Shown: positions 51,134 to 60,669 of the stretch, one piece after another | How the letters are laid out: the number at the start of each line of letters is the position of its first letter | Position numbering within the stretch: the stretch's first letter is position 1 | From: DASYFG01 sp036498565 | Lineage (GTDB): Bacteria > Bacillota > Bacilli > Lactobacillales > Lactobacillaceae | Length of the DNA: 64,000 bases | Direction of reading: 5' to 3' | Assembly (NCBI GenBank): GCA_036498565.1 | Contig: DASYFG010000003.1 | Location: 186,001 to 250,000 of the forward strand | Notes under the pieces: generated by a model | The model's database searches: none | What the model was told of the DNA's origin: nothing | What the model saw: the letters and a program-made list of their open reading frames with translations, nothing else | Translations under genes and position numbers: made by a program

Positions 51134-52309
51134 ATGCAAGAGAAAAAACATAGTGCTTGGTTAATTCCAGGCGTCGTTGCAATGGGGGTCGCATTGCGAA
51201 TTCCGTTTGTCAGTTTGCCGCCAATTTTGGCGCAAGTTGCTAACGGATTGCACGTTCCAGTTAGTAATTTGGGGATTTTAACAACCTTGCCGTTACTGGC
51301 GTTTGCGTTTGTTTCGCCGTTTGCGGCCAATACCGCGCGGCGTTTTGGAATCGAACGCGCCATTGCTTTAATGTTAATCGTGATGGCAGTCGGTTCGCTT
51401 TTGCGTGTGGCCGGCGTGTCTTGGTTGTTTATCGGCACGGCTTTGATTGGTGTTGGCGTGGCGCATTTGAATGTGTTGTTGCCGACGGTTTTGGCTACGA
51501 ACTTTGGCCAAGGTGCGGGTAAGTACACGGCCGGTTATTTATTTGCGATGATGGCAAGTACGGTTGTGGCGCTAGCGGTCGTCGTGCCGATTGTCGATGC
51601 CACGAGCTGGCAAATGTGGATTGGCTTGATGACGATTTTGATCGTGGCAGTTTTGGTTATTTGGTTGCCAAACTTGCGCCACAATCATCTATTAGCGCAA
51701 CGCCATCCTGAAAGTAGTGCTTTAGCGGTGTGGAAAACGCCGAGTGCTTGGTTGTTACTGATTTTTGGTGGTTTGCAATCGCTGTTGTTTTACACGATGT
51801 CAGCTTGGTTGCCAACGATGATGACTTCTTATGGCGTTGATGCGGCGGTGGCTGGTTTAGCAGTGTCGTTGCAATCGTTGATTTCATTGCCATTCTCATT
51901 TTTGGTGCCAGCAATTGCACCAAAGTTGAATCAAACGATGCGTCAGCGGTGGCTGGTGGCGTTTGGGGCATTGACGTTGGTGGCGTTTGCGATGATGTTT
52001 GCGCATACGGATAACGCGGTTTATTGGTTAGTGACCAACGCATTGTTTGGTTTGGCGATTGCGCCAACGTTCCCGTATTTGATGACGTTGTTTGCTTTGA
52101 AATCACCATCGCCACAGCATACTGCTGAATTGTCGGGTATGGCACAATCCGGTGGTTATCTGTTAGCGGCGTTTGGGCCGGCGTTGTTTGGCGCGGCGTA
52201 TGGTTGGACGCATAACTGGGCACCACAAATTATTGTCATGATTATTTTGACAATTGTGATGATTGTGGCTGGTTTTATGGCTGAGAAACACGAAAAAATT
52301 TATTTTTAA
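51134..52309 (+). CDS. CynX/NimT-family MFS transporter
   Basis: A 391-residue protein with about 12 transmembrane segments, of the cyanate/2-nitroimidazole transporter (CynX/NimT) branch of the MFS: ALRIPFVSLPPILAQVA in helix 1, LPLLAFAFVSPFAANTARRFGIERA between helices 2 and 3, and GMAQSGGYLLAAFGPALFGAAY near the end. The substrate is unknown; members export small molecules or drugs. SD GGAGAG. It has its own promoter and a 155-nt leader with small ORFs, unusual for this family. Confidence 0.82.
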   Translation: MQEKKHSAWLIPGVVAMGVALRIPFVSLPPILAQVANGLHVPVSNLGILTTLPLLAFAFVSPFAANTARRFGIERAIALMLIVMAVGSLLRVAGVSWLFIGTALIGVGVAHLNVLLPTVLATNFGQGAGKYTAGYLFAMMASTVVALAVVVPIVDATSWQMWIGLMTILIVAVLVIWLPNLRHNHLLAQRHPESSALAVWKTPSAWLLLIFGGLQSLLFYTMSAWLPTMMTSYGVDAAVAGLAVSLQSLISLPFSFLVPAIAPKLNQTMRQRWLVAFGALTLVAFAMMFAHTDNAVYWLVTNALFGLAIAPTFPYLMTLFALKSPSPQHTAELSGMAQSGGYLLAAFGPALFGAAYGWTHNWAPQIIVMIILTIVMIVAGFMAEKHEKIYF

Positions 52310-52317
52310 ACGACTAG

Positions 52318-52352
52318 AAAGTGGCGATTATAGGTAATCGGCACTTTTTTTG
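52318..52352 (+). terminator. terminator of the MFS gene
   Basis: A 13-bp stem with one G-G mismatch (52318-52330 with 52335-52347), loop TAGG, long T run. Confidence 0.8.
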
Positions 52353-52427
52353 TGAGAAAAAGATAGTATTTTCGGAAAATTTCCAGTATGATATAAGCTG
52401 TTAATAATAGGAAATGAGGACACTCTA

Positions 52428-53525
52428 TTGGCAGAAAACACGTCAATTATTGCTTTTAACGGGGTTAGTCTTAACTACGGTGAGACGAACGTGCTTAAAA
52501 ACGTGGACTTGGACATTGAAGCTGGCAAGTTCTACACGCTTTTGGGGCCATCTGGTTCTGGTAAATCAACGATTTTAAATCTTATCGCGGGTCGTTTGAC
52601 TGCGAGTGAAGGTGACATTTACTTTGAAGGAAAACGCATTAATGACGTACCTGCTAATAAACGCGATAAGGTGAGCACCGTTTTTCAAAATTACGGTTTG
52701 TTCCCCAACATGAACGTGTTTGAAAACGTCGCGTTTGGTCCAAATCTAAAAGGTCAAGATAAGACACAAATCAAAAATAAAGTCCGCCAAATGTTGGAAT
52801 TGGTCAAACTGCAAGATTTTGCTGACCGTGAAATTTCAGAATTGTCTGGTGGGCAACAACAACGTGTCGCGATTGCACGCGCGTTGGCCAATGAACCGGA
52901 AGTTTTGTTGCTCGACGAACCTTTGTCAGCGTTGGACTACAAATTGCGTAAGGAAATGCAATACGAATTGCGCGACATTCAACAACGTTTGGGCATCACG
53001 TTTGTCTTTGTGACGCACGATCAAGAAGAAGCTTTGGCGATGAGTGACTGGATTTTTGTCATGGACGACGGCAAAATTCAACAATCTGGCACGCCAACGG
53101 ATATTTATGACGAACCAATTAACCACTTTGTGGCGGACTTTATCGGGGAAGCCAACATTGTTTCAGGGATTATGAAGCAAGATTATTTGGTTCGTTTTGT
53201 TGGGAAAGAATTTGAGAACTTGGACGCCGGGATGAATCCTGATGAAAAAGTTGAAGTCGTGATTCGTCCAGAAGATTTGGATATTGTGCCAGCCGAACAA
53301 GGTAAGCTCGTCGTGACGATTGACGCGCAAAGTTTCCGGGGTGATTTTTATGAAATCACGGCCGTCGACGAAGATGGTAACGAATGGGCGGTGCAAGCAA
53401 CCAACGCGGCGATTGTGGGCGAAAAAGTCGGCCTAGACTTTGGTCCAGAAGATATTCACATTATGCGTTTTAACGAATCTGAAGAAGATTTCGATGCGCG
53501 TTTGGAAAGTTATGAGGAAGACTAA
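52428..53525 (+). CDS. potA: spermidine/putrescine ABC transporter, ATPase PotA
   Basis: Energises polyamine uptake. The 365-residue protein has Walker A GPSGSGKST, Q-loop FQNYGLFPNM, signature LSGGQQQR, Walker B LLLDEPLSALD and switch His VTHDQEEA, then a C-terminal TOBE domain (VVIRPEDLDIV). The start is TTG 52428, seven bases after GAGGA. It heads potABCD; TATGAT (52387-52392) and TATAAG (52393-52398) are possible -10 boxes with weak -35s. Confidence 0.93.
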   Translation: MAENTSIIAFNGVSLNYGETNVLKNVDLDIEAGKFYTLLGPSGSGKSTILNLIAGRLTASEGDIYFEGKRINDVPANKRDKVSTVFQNYGLFPNMNVFENVAFGPNLKGQDKTQIKNKVRQMLELVKLQDFADREISELSGGQQQRVAIARALANEPEVLLLDEPLSALDYKLRKEMQYELRDIQQRLGITFVFVTHDQEEALAMSDWIFVMDDGKIQQSGTPTDIYDEPINHFVADFIGEANIVSGIMKQDYLVRFVGKEFENLDAGMNPDEKVEVVIRPEDLDIVPAEQGKLVVTIDAQSFRGDFYEITAVDEDGNEWAVQATNAAIVGEKVGLDFGPEDIHIMRFNESEEDFDARLESYEED

Positions 53526-54338
53526 ATGACAAACAAACGCTCACTTTTCTACGCTTTGCCATATACATTGTGGCTGTTGTTGTTTGTGATTGCGCCGGTG
53601 GCGTTGTTGTTGTTTTATAGTTTGCGCGACACGAGTGGTCATTTGACGTTGGCGAACTATGTGGAATTTTTTAGTTCCGGTGTTTACTTGCAAATGACGA
53701 TTAACTCGGTCTGGTATGCGTTTTTGGTAACGCTAGTGACGTTGATTATTAGTTATCCTGTCGCGTATCTACTCACGCAATTGAAACACAAACAATTTTG
53801 GTTGTTGTTGGTGATTTTGCCAACGTGGATTAATTTGTTGTTGAAGACGTACGCTTTTATTGGTTTATTATCGCGTGATGGTTCCGTCAATAATTTTCTT
53901 GGCTTCTTTGGCATTGTGCCACAACAATTGTTGTTTACAGACGCGGCGTTTTTGCTGGTAGCGGCATACATTGAATTGCCGTTTATGATTATGCCGATTT
54001 TTAACGCCTTGAATGAAATCAATCCGAATTTGATTTCGGCGAGTCATGATTTGGGTGCCAACTCATTGCAAACGTTGCGTCGGGTCATCGTGCCTTTGTC
54101 AATGAACGGCGTAAAAGCTGGGATTCAAGCGGTCTTTATTCCGAGTTTGAGTTTGTTCATGATTACCCGTTTGATTGGTGGGAACAAAGTCATTACTTTG
54201 GGAACGGCCATTGAAGAACATTTCTTGGTGACACAAAACTGGGGAATGGGATCAACCATTGGCGTGATGTTGATTATTGCGATGGGTATCACCATGTTCT
54301 TGACTGGTGAACGCAAGAAGGGGGTACGCACACGATGA
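53526..54338 (+). CDS. potB: spermidine/putrescine ABC transporter permease PotB
   Basis: A 270-residue permease with six transmembrane segments. The EAA loop, which contacts the ATPase, is ISASHDLGANSLQTLRRVIVPLSMNG. The ATG directly follows the potA stop, with the SD inside the potA end (GAGGA). It forms the channel with PotC. Confidence 0.92.
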   Translation: MTNKRSLFYALPYTLWLLLFVIAPVALLLFYSLRDTSGHLTLANYVEFFSSGVYLQMTINSVWYAFLVTLVTLIISYPVAYLLTQLKHKQFWLLLVILPTWINLLLKTYAFIGLLSRDGSVNNFLGFFGIVPQQLLFTDAAFLLVAAYIELPFMIMPIFNALNEINPNLISASHDLGANSLQTLRRVIVPLSMNGVKAGIQAVFIPSLSLFMITRLIGGNKVITLGTAIEEHFLVTQNWGMGSTIGVMLIIAMGITMFLTGERKKGVRTR

Positions 54339-55132
54339 AACATTTCGGACGTAACTTATTTTTGTGGATCGTTTTTGCTTTGATGTATGCGCCGATTTTG
54401 TATTTGGTGTTTTATTCCTTTAACAAAGGCGATTACATGAGCCACTTTAGTGGTTTTTCTTGGCGGCATTACGGTGATATGTTTGCCGATGCCCGTTTGA
54501 TGCAAATTTTGGTTGATACCTTTATTGTGGCGCTTTTGTCATCTTTGTTGTCAACCATTATTGGGACAATGGGTGCTTTGTTGGTGTATGGCGAACGCAA
54601 AAAGTGGTTTAAAGATGGCTTGTTGTCTTTGAATAACGTGTTGTTGGTGTCGCCAGACGTTATTATTGGGGCTAGCTTCTTGATTTTATTCACGGTGCTA
54701 GGTATCCAACTTGGCTTTGGTAGTGTCCTTTTGAGCCATATTGCTTTTAGTATTCCGATTGTCGTCTTGATGATTTTGCCGAATTTGCAAGAAATGCCAA
54801 ATTCATTAGCGGAATCGGCACAAGATTTGGGCGCAAATGGTTGGCAAGTGTTGAGTAAAGTTGTGTTACCGTACACTTGGCCCGGTGTGTTGGCAGGGTT
54901 TTTCATGGCGTTGACGTATTCTTTGGATGACTTTGCCGTGACTTTTTTCGTCACAGGGAATGGTTTTTCAACATTGTCCGTGGAAATTTATTCGCGCGCA
55001 CGTCAGGGAATTGACTTATCAATCAATGCGCTATCAGCTTTGATGTTCTTGTTGTCATTGATTTTGGTCGTGGCGTACTACTTTATTAGTAGCAATAGTA
55101 GCCGCAGTAAGAAAAAGGTGGTGGCAAAATGA
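54335..55132 (+). CDS. potC: spermidine/putrescine ABC transporter permease PotC
   Basis: A 265-residue permease with six transmembrane segments. The EAA loop is LAESAQDLGANGWQVLSKVVLPYTWPG. The start overlaps the potB stop (ATGA) and its own stop overlaps potD, so the operon is translationally coupled. Confidence 0.92.
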   Translation: MKHFGRNLFLWIVFALMYAPILYLVFYSFNKGDYMSHFSGFSWRHYGDMFADARLMQILVDTFIVALLSSLLSTIIGTMGALLVYGERKKWFKDGLLSLNNVLLVSPDVIIGASFLILFTVLGIQLGFGSVLLSHIAFSIPIVVLMILPNLQEMPNSLAESAQDLGANGWQVLSKVVLPYTWPGVLAGFFMALTYSLDDFAVTFFVTGNGFSTLSVEIYSRARQGIDLSINALSALMFLLSLILVVAYYFISSNSSRSKKKVVAK

Positions 55133-56217
55133 AGCGATTTGCTTGGTTAACGGCGCTGATTGCGCTGGTTGTCACGGGTTTGTTCTTTGTTAATTTACAT
55201 TTGACAAAGGAACAAGAACCAGCTGGCAATAGTGGTAGTTCAGCTAAAACGCTGAATATTTATAACTGGGGTGATTACATTGATCCGGCCTTGATTAAGA
55301 AGTTTGAAAAACAAACAGGTTATAAAGTGATTTACAACACCTTTGATTCAAACGAAGCGATGTACACGAAGGTCAAACAAGGTGGTACTTCGTATGATTT
55401 GGTTGTCCCTTCTGATTATATGGTAGAAAAGATGGCTAACGAAGGTTTGCTCATCAAGTTGGATCACAGTAAATTAACTGGTTTGAAAAACTACGATCCT
55501 CGTTTGATGAATTTATCATACGATCCAGGGAATCAATATTCAGTACCGTACTTCTGGGGAACGTTGGGCGTAGTTTACAACGATAAATACATTAAGCCTG
55601 GTGAAATTAAAACCTGGAACGATTTGTGGAAACCACAATATAAAAACAGCATTTTCATGTTGGATTCATCTCGTGATACGCTAGCTGTTGGCTTGGCGTC
55701 GATTGGTAAATCAGTTAACGCCAAGAGTTTGGGTGATTTGATGGCGGCCAAAGGTAAGTTGGAAGCGCTGTCGCCTAATATCAAAGCGTTGCTAAACGAT
55801 GAAATCAAAGTCTACATGGCACGCAACGAAGCACCGCTCGCAGTTGATTACTCAGGGGATGCTGCTGAAATGATGGCAGAAAATAGCCATTTACACTACG
55901 TTGTGCCTAGCGATGGTGGTAATTTGTGGTTTGATAATATGGCAATTCCAAAAACTGCTAAAAATTTGGCTGGCGCATACGCCTTCATGAATTTCATTAG
56001 TAATGCCAAAAATAATGAGCAGAACACGGAATATGTTGGTTATGCCACGCCAAACATGGCCGCGCGTAAGTTGTTACCAAAAGACGTGAGCACAGATAAA
56101 GAATGGTATCCAGATAACCAAACGATGTCTCGTTTAGAAGTTTATGATGATTTAGGTCAAAAATGGACGGAAAAATACAGTGATGCCTTCTTAGAATTCA
56201 AAATGGCGAAACGTTAA
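55129..56217 (+). CDS. potD: spermidine/putrescine-binding protein PotD
   Basis: Extracellular polyamine receptor, 362 residues. The mature part shows LNIYNWGDYIDPALIKKFEKQTGYKV, YDLVVPSDYMVEKM, YSVPYFWGTLGVVYN and DYSGDAAEMM, all PotD-like. The N-terminus (about residues 4-24) is one hydrophobic helix without a lipobox cysteine, so the protein is probably held by an uncleaved signal anchor rather than a lipid. Overlaps potC by four bases; a strong terminator follows. Confidence 0.92.
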   Translation: MKRFAWLTALIALVVTGLFFVNLHLTKEQEPAGNSGSSAKTLNIYNWGDYIDPALIKKFEKQTGYKVIYNTFDSNEAMYTKVKQGGTSYDLVVPSDYMVEKMANEGLLIKLDHSKLTGLKNYDPRLMNLSYDPGNQYSVPYFWGTLGVVYNDKYIKPGEIKTWNDLWKPQYKNSIFMLDSSRDTLAVGLASIGKSVNAKSLGDLMAAKGKLEALSPNIKALLNDEIKVYMARNEAPLAVDYSGDAAEMMAENSHLHYVVPSDGGNLWFDNMAIPKTAKNLAGAYAFMNFISNAKNNEQNTEYVGYATPNMAARKLLPKDVSTDKEWYPDNQTMSRLEVYDDLGQKWTEKYSDAFLEFKMAKR

Positions 56218-56240
56218 AAATCTTTACAAAAAAGTTCAAC

Positions 56241-56268
56241 AAAACCCTTGCATTGCAAGGGTTTTTCT
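56241..56268 (+). terminator. potABCD terminator
   Basis: An 11-bp stem (56241-56251 with 56255-56265), loop ATT, T run. The -35 of the S10 promoter lies within it. Confidence 0.85.
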
Positions 56269-56464
56269 TGTATTATAGTTAGGTACGCTTTTGGAACAGT
56301 AGGGTTCAAAACTTACCGAAAGCCTGGTGTATCAACATTTAGCGATGATGTTTGAGGTTGCGACACGCGCGGCCGCGTTGCCAAGGCGCGCAATTTGCTT
56401 CATGCGAAGTCGGTTTTCAAACGGAGTTAGCTGATTTACAAAAAATCAACGGAGGAAATAGAAC
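56248..56464 (+). promoter_or_regulatory. S10 operon promoter and leader
   Basis: TTGCAT (56248-56253), 17-bp spacer, TATTAT (56271-56276). A leader of about 180 nt follows, with several possible hairpins (for example AACAT/ATGTT near 56334-56354 and GC-rich pairs near 56365-56400). Bacterial S10 leaders are often regulated by L4; no specific binding structure was identified. Confidence 0.6.
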
Positions 56465-56773
56465 ATGGCACAAAAGAAAATTCGTATTCGCTTGAAAGCT
56501 TACGAACACCGTATCTTAGACCAAGCAGCAGCAAAGATTGTTGACTCAGCTAAGCGTACGGGAGCGGAAATCGCTGGTCCGATTCCTTTGCCTACAGAAC
56601 GCACATTGTACACAATCTTGCGTTCACCACACAAGCACAAGGATTCACGTGAACAATTCGAAATGCGCACACACAAGCGTTTGATCGACATTGTGAACCC
56701 AACGGACAAGACAGTTGATGCTTTGCGTAAGTTGGAATTGCCATCAGGTGTGGCAATCGAAATCAAGTTGTAA
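56465..56773 (+). CDS. rpsJ: 30S ribosomal protein S10
   Basis: A 102-residue protein, MAQKKIRIRLKAYEHRILDQAA and PLPTERTLYTILRSPHKHKDSREQFEMRTHKR; also NusE in antitermination complexes. SD GGAGG. Heads the S10-spc operon. Confidence 0.97.
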   Translation: MAQKKIRIRLKAYEHRILDQAAAKIVDSAKRTGAEIAGPIPLPTERTLYTILRSPHKHKDSREQFEMRTHKRLIDIVNPTDKTVDALRKLELPSGVAIEIKL

Positions 56774-56794
56774 TTTTAGAAGGAGAAACTAGTC

Positions 56795-57469
56795 ATGACT
56801 AAAGGTATCTTAGGCCGCAAAGTCGGTATGACTCAGGTTTTCACTGACAAAGGTGAATTGATTGCAGTTACGGCTGTTGAAGTTCAACCTAACGTCGTTT
56901 TGCAAGTTAAGACAGCTCAAACAGATGGTTACGATGCTATCCAATTGGGTGTTGAAGACAAGCGCGCCGTTTTGTCAAACAAACCTGAACAAGGTCACGT
57001 AGCGAAAGCTAACACGGCCCCTAAGCGCTACGTTCGTGAAATCCGTGATGCGGAAGGCGAATTTAACGCAGGGGACACAATTGATGCAAGCATCTTTGCC
57101 ACTGGTGAATTTGTTGACGTAACAGGAATCACAAAGGGACATGGTTTCCAAGGGGCTATTAAGAAGCTTGGTCAATCTCGTGGACCTATGGCCCACGGTT
57201 CTCGTTACCACCGTCGCCCGGGTTCAATGGGTGCCATCATCAACCGCGTCTTCAAGGGTAAGTTGTTGCCTGGACGCATGGGAAACAACAAGCGCACTGT
57301 TCAAAACATTGCCGTTGTTCACGTTGATGTGGAAAACAACTTGTTGTTGTTGAAGGGGAACGTTCCTGGAGCCAACAAGAGCTTTGTCACAATCAAGTCA
57401 ACAGTTAAGGGTACACCTGCTTCTGATTTGAAGATGGCTGGCGTTTCAGCACAAGCTGACGCAGAATAA
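56795..57469 (+). CDS. rplC: 50S ribosomal protein L3
   Basis: A 224-residue protein: TKGILGRKVGMTQVF at the start and GHGFQGAIKKLGQSRGPMAHGSRYHRRPGSMG in the extension that reaches the peptidyl transferase centre. SD AAGGAG. Confidence 0.97.
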   Translation: MTKGILGRKVGMTQVFTDKGELIAVTAVEVQPNVVLQVKTAQTDGYDAIQLGVEDKRAVLSNKPEQGHVAKANTAPKRYVREIRDAEGEFNAGDTIDASIFATGEFVDVTGITKGHGFQGAIKKLGQSRGPMAHGSRYHRRPGSMGAIINRVFKGKLLPGRMGNNKRTVQNIAVVHVDVENNLLLLKGNVPGANKSFVTIKSTVKGTPASDLKMAGVSAQADAE

Positions 57470-57491
57470 TTTTAGGAAAGGAGAACAATCA

Positions 57492-58115
57492 ATGACTAAA
57501 GTTACTGTATTTAAGCAAGATGGTAGCAAAGCTGCTGACTTGGAATTGAATGACGCGGTGTTTGGTATCGAACCTAACAACGCTGTTGTGACAGACGCCG
57601 TTTTGATGCAACGTGCATCAATGCGCCAAGGTACACACGCCGTTAAGAACCGTTCAGCGGTTTCTGGTGGTGGACGTAAGCCTTGGAAGCAAAAGGGAAC
57701 TGGTCGCGCCCGCGCTGGTTCAACGCGTGCTCCTCAATTCCGTCACGGTGGTGTTGTCTTCGGACCAACGCCTCGCTCATACGCTTACCGTATTAACCGT
57801 AAGGCCTACCAATTGGCTTTGCGTTCAGCTTTGAGTCAAAAAGTTGCCGACAACAAGTTGGTAATCGTTGATGGTTTGTCATTTGACGCACCAAAGACAA
57901 AGGACTTCAAGCAAGTTTTGGCTAACTTGTCAGTTGACACAAAGACATTGTTGGTTGTCGATGAAGACAACACAAACGCCGTTTTGTCAGCACGTAACTT
58001 GAACAACGTTCAAGTTATGACGACAAAGGGTATCAACGTCTTGGATGTTGTCAACGCTGACAAGTTGGTGGTTGTTCAATCATCAATCGAAGAAATCCAA
58101 GGAGGTCTTGCCTAA
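57492..58115 (+). CDS. rplD: 50S ribosomal protein L4
   Basis: A 207-residue protein. The tunnel loop reads GGGRKPWKQKGTGRARAGSTRAPQFRHGG, with no change at the usual macrolide-resistance positions. Possible autoregulator of the operon. Its stop overlaps the rplW start. Confidence 0.97.
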   Translation: MTKVTVFKQDGSKAADLELNDAVFGIEPNNAVVTDAVLMQRASMRQGTHAVKNRSAVSGGGRKPWKQKGTGRARAGSTRAPQFRHGGVVFGPTPRSYAYRINRKAYQLALRSALSQKVADNKLVIVDGLSFDAPKTKDFKQVLANLSVDTKTLLVVDEDNTNAVLSARNLNNVQVMTTKGINVLDVVNADKLVVVQSSIEEIQGGLA

Positions 58116-58402
58116 TGGATGCACGTGACATTATCCGTCGCCCAATCATCACGGAAGCCTCAATGGCTGGTATCGAAAACAAGATTTACGTTTTCGAAGT
58201 TGATGTTCGCGCAACGAAGCCACAAATCAAAAACGCTATCGAATCAATCTTTGATGTGCAAGTATCAAAGTTGAACACAGCAAACGTTCGTGGTAAGAAG
58301 AAGCGTCAAGGACGTTACGTTGGTACGACTCGTCGTATCAAGAAGGCAACGGTTACGTTGTCAGCAACGTCAAAAGACATTCAAATCTTCAACGAAGGTT
58401 AA
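58115..58402 (+). CDS. rplW: 50S ribosomal protein L23
   Basis: A 95-residue tunnel-exit protein that docks SRP and trigger factor: DIIRRPIITEASM and NVRGKKKRQGRYVG. It starts at the rplD stop codon, with SD GGAGG inside rplD. Confidence 0.96.
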   Translation: MDARDIIRRPIITEASMAGIENKIYVFEVDVRATKPQIKNAIESIFDVQVSKLNTANVRGKKKRQGRYVGTTRRIKKATVTLSATSKDIQIFNEG

Positions 58403-58481
58403 TTTTCAAACTTAAAAGGCTTATCAAGCTAGCGCGCGGAAAAGCGGTGTGCGATAAGTCAAATTAAATAGGAGAAAAGAC
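58403..58481 (+). other. structured spacer between rplW and rplB
   Basis: The spacer is longer than its neighbours and forms GGCTTATC/GATAAGTC (one G-T) with inner GCGCGC/GTGTGC, just before the rplB SD. No T run, so not a terminator. It may be a processing or regulatory site. Confidence 0.4.
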
Positions 58482-59315
58482 ATGGCTATTAAAAAGTACA
58501 AGCCAACCTCTAACGGTCGTCGTAACATGACGTCTTTGGATTTCGCTGAAATCACAAAGTCAACGCCCGAAAAGAGTTTGTTGGCTAAAAAGTCACGCAC
58601 TGGAGCTCGTAACAACTCTGGTCGCATGACAGTTCGCCACCACGGTGGTGGACACAAGCAAGCTTACCGTATCATCGACTTTAAGCGGACAAAGGACGAC
58701 AAGGTTGCAACGGTTAAGGCAATCGAATACGACCCAAACCGTACAGCGAACATCGCTTTGTTGGTTTATGAAGATGGTATCAAGTCATACATCATCGCAC
58801 CTAAGGGCTTGAAGGTTGGGGACAAGGTGCAATCAGGACCAGACGCCGACATCAAGATTGGTAACGCATTGCCATTATCAAACATTCCTGACGGTACTGT
58901 GATTCACAACATCGAATTGAAGCCTGGTAAGGGTGGTCAATTGGTACGTTCAGCTGGGACTTCTGCTCAATTGTTGGGTAAAGAAGGCAAGTACGTTATC
59001 GTACGTTTGCAATCTGGTGAAGTTCGTATGATCTTGGCTGTTAACCGTGCGACAGTTGGTGAAGTCGGAAACGAACAACACCAATTGATCAACTGGGGTA
59101 AAGCTGGTCGTAACCGTTGGCGTGGTAAGACACCACACGTACGTGGATCAGTTATGAACCCTAACGACCACCCACACGGTGGTGGTGAAGGTAAAGCACC
59201 TATCGGACGTCCTTCTCCTATGTCACCATGGGGTAAGAAGACTGCTGGTAAGAAGACTCGTGACAAGAAGAAGAACTCTACAAAGTTCATCGTTCGTGGT
59301 CGTAAGAGTAAGTAA
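58482..59315 (+). CDS. rplB: 50S ribosomal protein L2
   Basis: A 277-residue protein near the peptidyl transferase centre. It keeps RNNSGRMTVRHHGGGHK and HPHGGGEGKAPIGRPSPMSPWGKK, including the conserved His. SD AGGAG. Confidence 0.97.
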   Translation: MAIKKYKPTSNGRRNMTSLDFAEITKSTPEKSLLAKKSRTGARNNSGRMTVRHHGGGHKQAYRIIDFKRTKDDKVATVKAIEYDPNRTANIALLVYEDGIKSYIIAPKGLKVGDKVQSGPDADIKIGNALPLSNIPDGTVIHNIELKPGKGGQLVRSAGTSAQLLGKEGKYVIVRLQSGEVRMILAVNRATVGEVGNEQHQLINWGKAGRNRWRGKTPHVRGSVMNPNDHPHGGGEGKAPIGRPSPMSPWGKKTAGKKTRDKKKNSTKFIVRGRKSK

Positions 59316-59331
59316 GGGAAGGAGATAACTA

Positions 59332-59613
59332 ATGGCTCGTAGTTTGAAAAAGGGACCATTTGCGGACCCACACTTGCTTAAGAAGATTGAAGCTGACAAG
59401 GACAACGAAAAGAAGCCAGTGATCAAGACATGGTCACGTCGCTCAACGATTTTCCCTAGCTTCATCGGCTTCACCATCGCAGTTTACGATGGTCGCAAGC
59501 ACGTTCCAGTATTTGTCCAAGAAGATATGGTTGGTCACAAGTTAGGTGAATTTGTTCCAACACGTACCTTCAAGGGTCACAAGACTGACGATAAGAAGAC
59601 AAAGAAGAAGTAA
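59332..59613 (+). CDS. rpsS: 30S ribosomal protein S19
   Basis: A 93-residue protein of the small-subunit head: ARSLKKGPFADPHLLKKIE and TWSRRSTIFPSFIGFTIAVYDGRKHVPVF. SD AAGGAG. Confidence 0.97.
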   Translation: MARSLKKGPFADPHLLKKIEADKDNEKKPVIKTWSRRSTIFPSFIGFTIAVYDGRKHVPVFVQEDMVGHKLGEFVPTRTFKGHKTDDKKTKKK

Positions 59614-59627
59614 GGAGGAAACTTAAA

Positions 59628-59984
59628 ATGGCTGATCAAATCACTTCAGCTCGCGCCACGGCCAAGATGGTCCGTGTTGCACCACGTAAGGTTCGCCTTG
59701 TTTTGGACACTGTTCGTGGAAAAGCTGTTAACGAAGCCTTTGCAATTTTGAGTTTCTTGCCTAACACTTCTTCTGAAGATGTTTACAAGGTTTTGAACTC
59801 AGCGGTTGCAAACGCTGAAAACAACTTCTCATTAGACCGAGAAGACTTAGTTGTGAAGGAAGCTTTCGCAAACGAAGGACCAACGTTGAAGCGTTTCCGT
59901 CCTCGTGCGAAGGGTTCAGCTTCACCAATCAACAAGCGCACAAGCCACATCACAATTGTGGTCGGTGAAAAGGAGGCTAACTAA
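59628..59984 (+). CDS. rplV: 50S ribosomal protein L22
   Basis: A 118-residue protein lining the exit tunnel: TAKMVRVAPRKVRLVLDTVRGK and the loop LKRFRPRAKGSASPINKRTSHI, without the deletions seen in macrolide-resistant strains. Its stop overlaps the rpsC start. Confidence 0.97.
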   Translation: MADQITSARATAKMVRVAPRKVRLVLDTVRGKAVNEAFAILSFLPNTSSEDVYKVLNSAVANAENNFSLDREDLVVKEAFANEGPTLKRFRPRAKGSASPINKRTSHITIVVGEKEAN

Positions 59985-60652
59985 TGGGTCAAAAAATTAA
60001 CCCTACGGGATTCCGTGTTGGTATCATCCGTGACTGGGACGCTAAATGGTTCGCTGACAAAGCTGATTATACAGCTCAACTTCATGAAGACTTGCGTATT
60101 CGTAAGTACGTTGAAGAAAACTTGACTGATGCTGCAGTTGACCGTGTTGAAATCGAACGTTCAACAAAGTCACGCGTTGACGTTTCAATCCACACTGCCA
60201 AGCCAGGAATGGTTATTGGTAAGGGTGGTGCGGAAGTTGAAAAAATCCGTACACAATTGACAAAGTTGACAGATAAAGACGAACAAGGTCGCCAAAAGCG
60301 CGTGTTCATCAACATCATCGAAATCAAGAAGCCTGACTTGTCAGCACACTTGGTTGGTCAACAAATCGCTCAAGATTTGGAACGCCGTGTTGCCTTCCGT
60401 CGTGCAATGCGTGGTGCTATTCAACGTGCCACACGTGCCGGTGCTAAGGGTATCAAGGTAATGGTTTCAGGTCGTTTGAACGGTGCAGATATTGCGCGTA
60501 TCGAACAATACACTGAAGGTACAGTTCCTTTGCACACTTTGCGTGCAGACATTGACTACTCATGGGACGAAGCTGACACAGCTTACGGTCACTTGGGTAT
60601 CAAGACATGGATTTACCGTGGTGATGTTTTGCCTACAAAGGCAAAGAAGTAA
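59984..60652 (+). CDS. rpsC: 30S ribosomal protein S3
   Basis: A 222-residue protein at the mRNA entry site. The KH domain motif is VIGKGGAEVEKIR; QKINPTGFRVGIIRDWDAKWF is at the start. Overlaps rplV by one base. Confidence 0.97.
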   Translation: MGQKINPTGFRVGIIRDWDAKWFADKADYTAQLHEDLRIRKYVEENLTDAAVDRVEIERSTKSRVDVSIHTAKPGMVIGKGGAEVEKIRTQLTKLTDKDEQGRQKRVFINIIEIKKPDLSAHLVGQQIAQDLERRVAFRRAMRGAIQRATRAGAKGIKVMVSGRLNGADIARIEQYTEGTVPLHTLRADIDYSWDEADTAYGHLGIKTWIYRGDVLPTKAKK

Positions 60653-60669
60653 ACAGGAGGGAAGCATAC

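Noticed and set aside
55129..55210. PotD as lipoprotein
   Set aside because: No cysteine occurs in or after the N-terminal hydrophobic segment.
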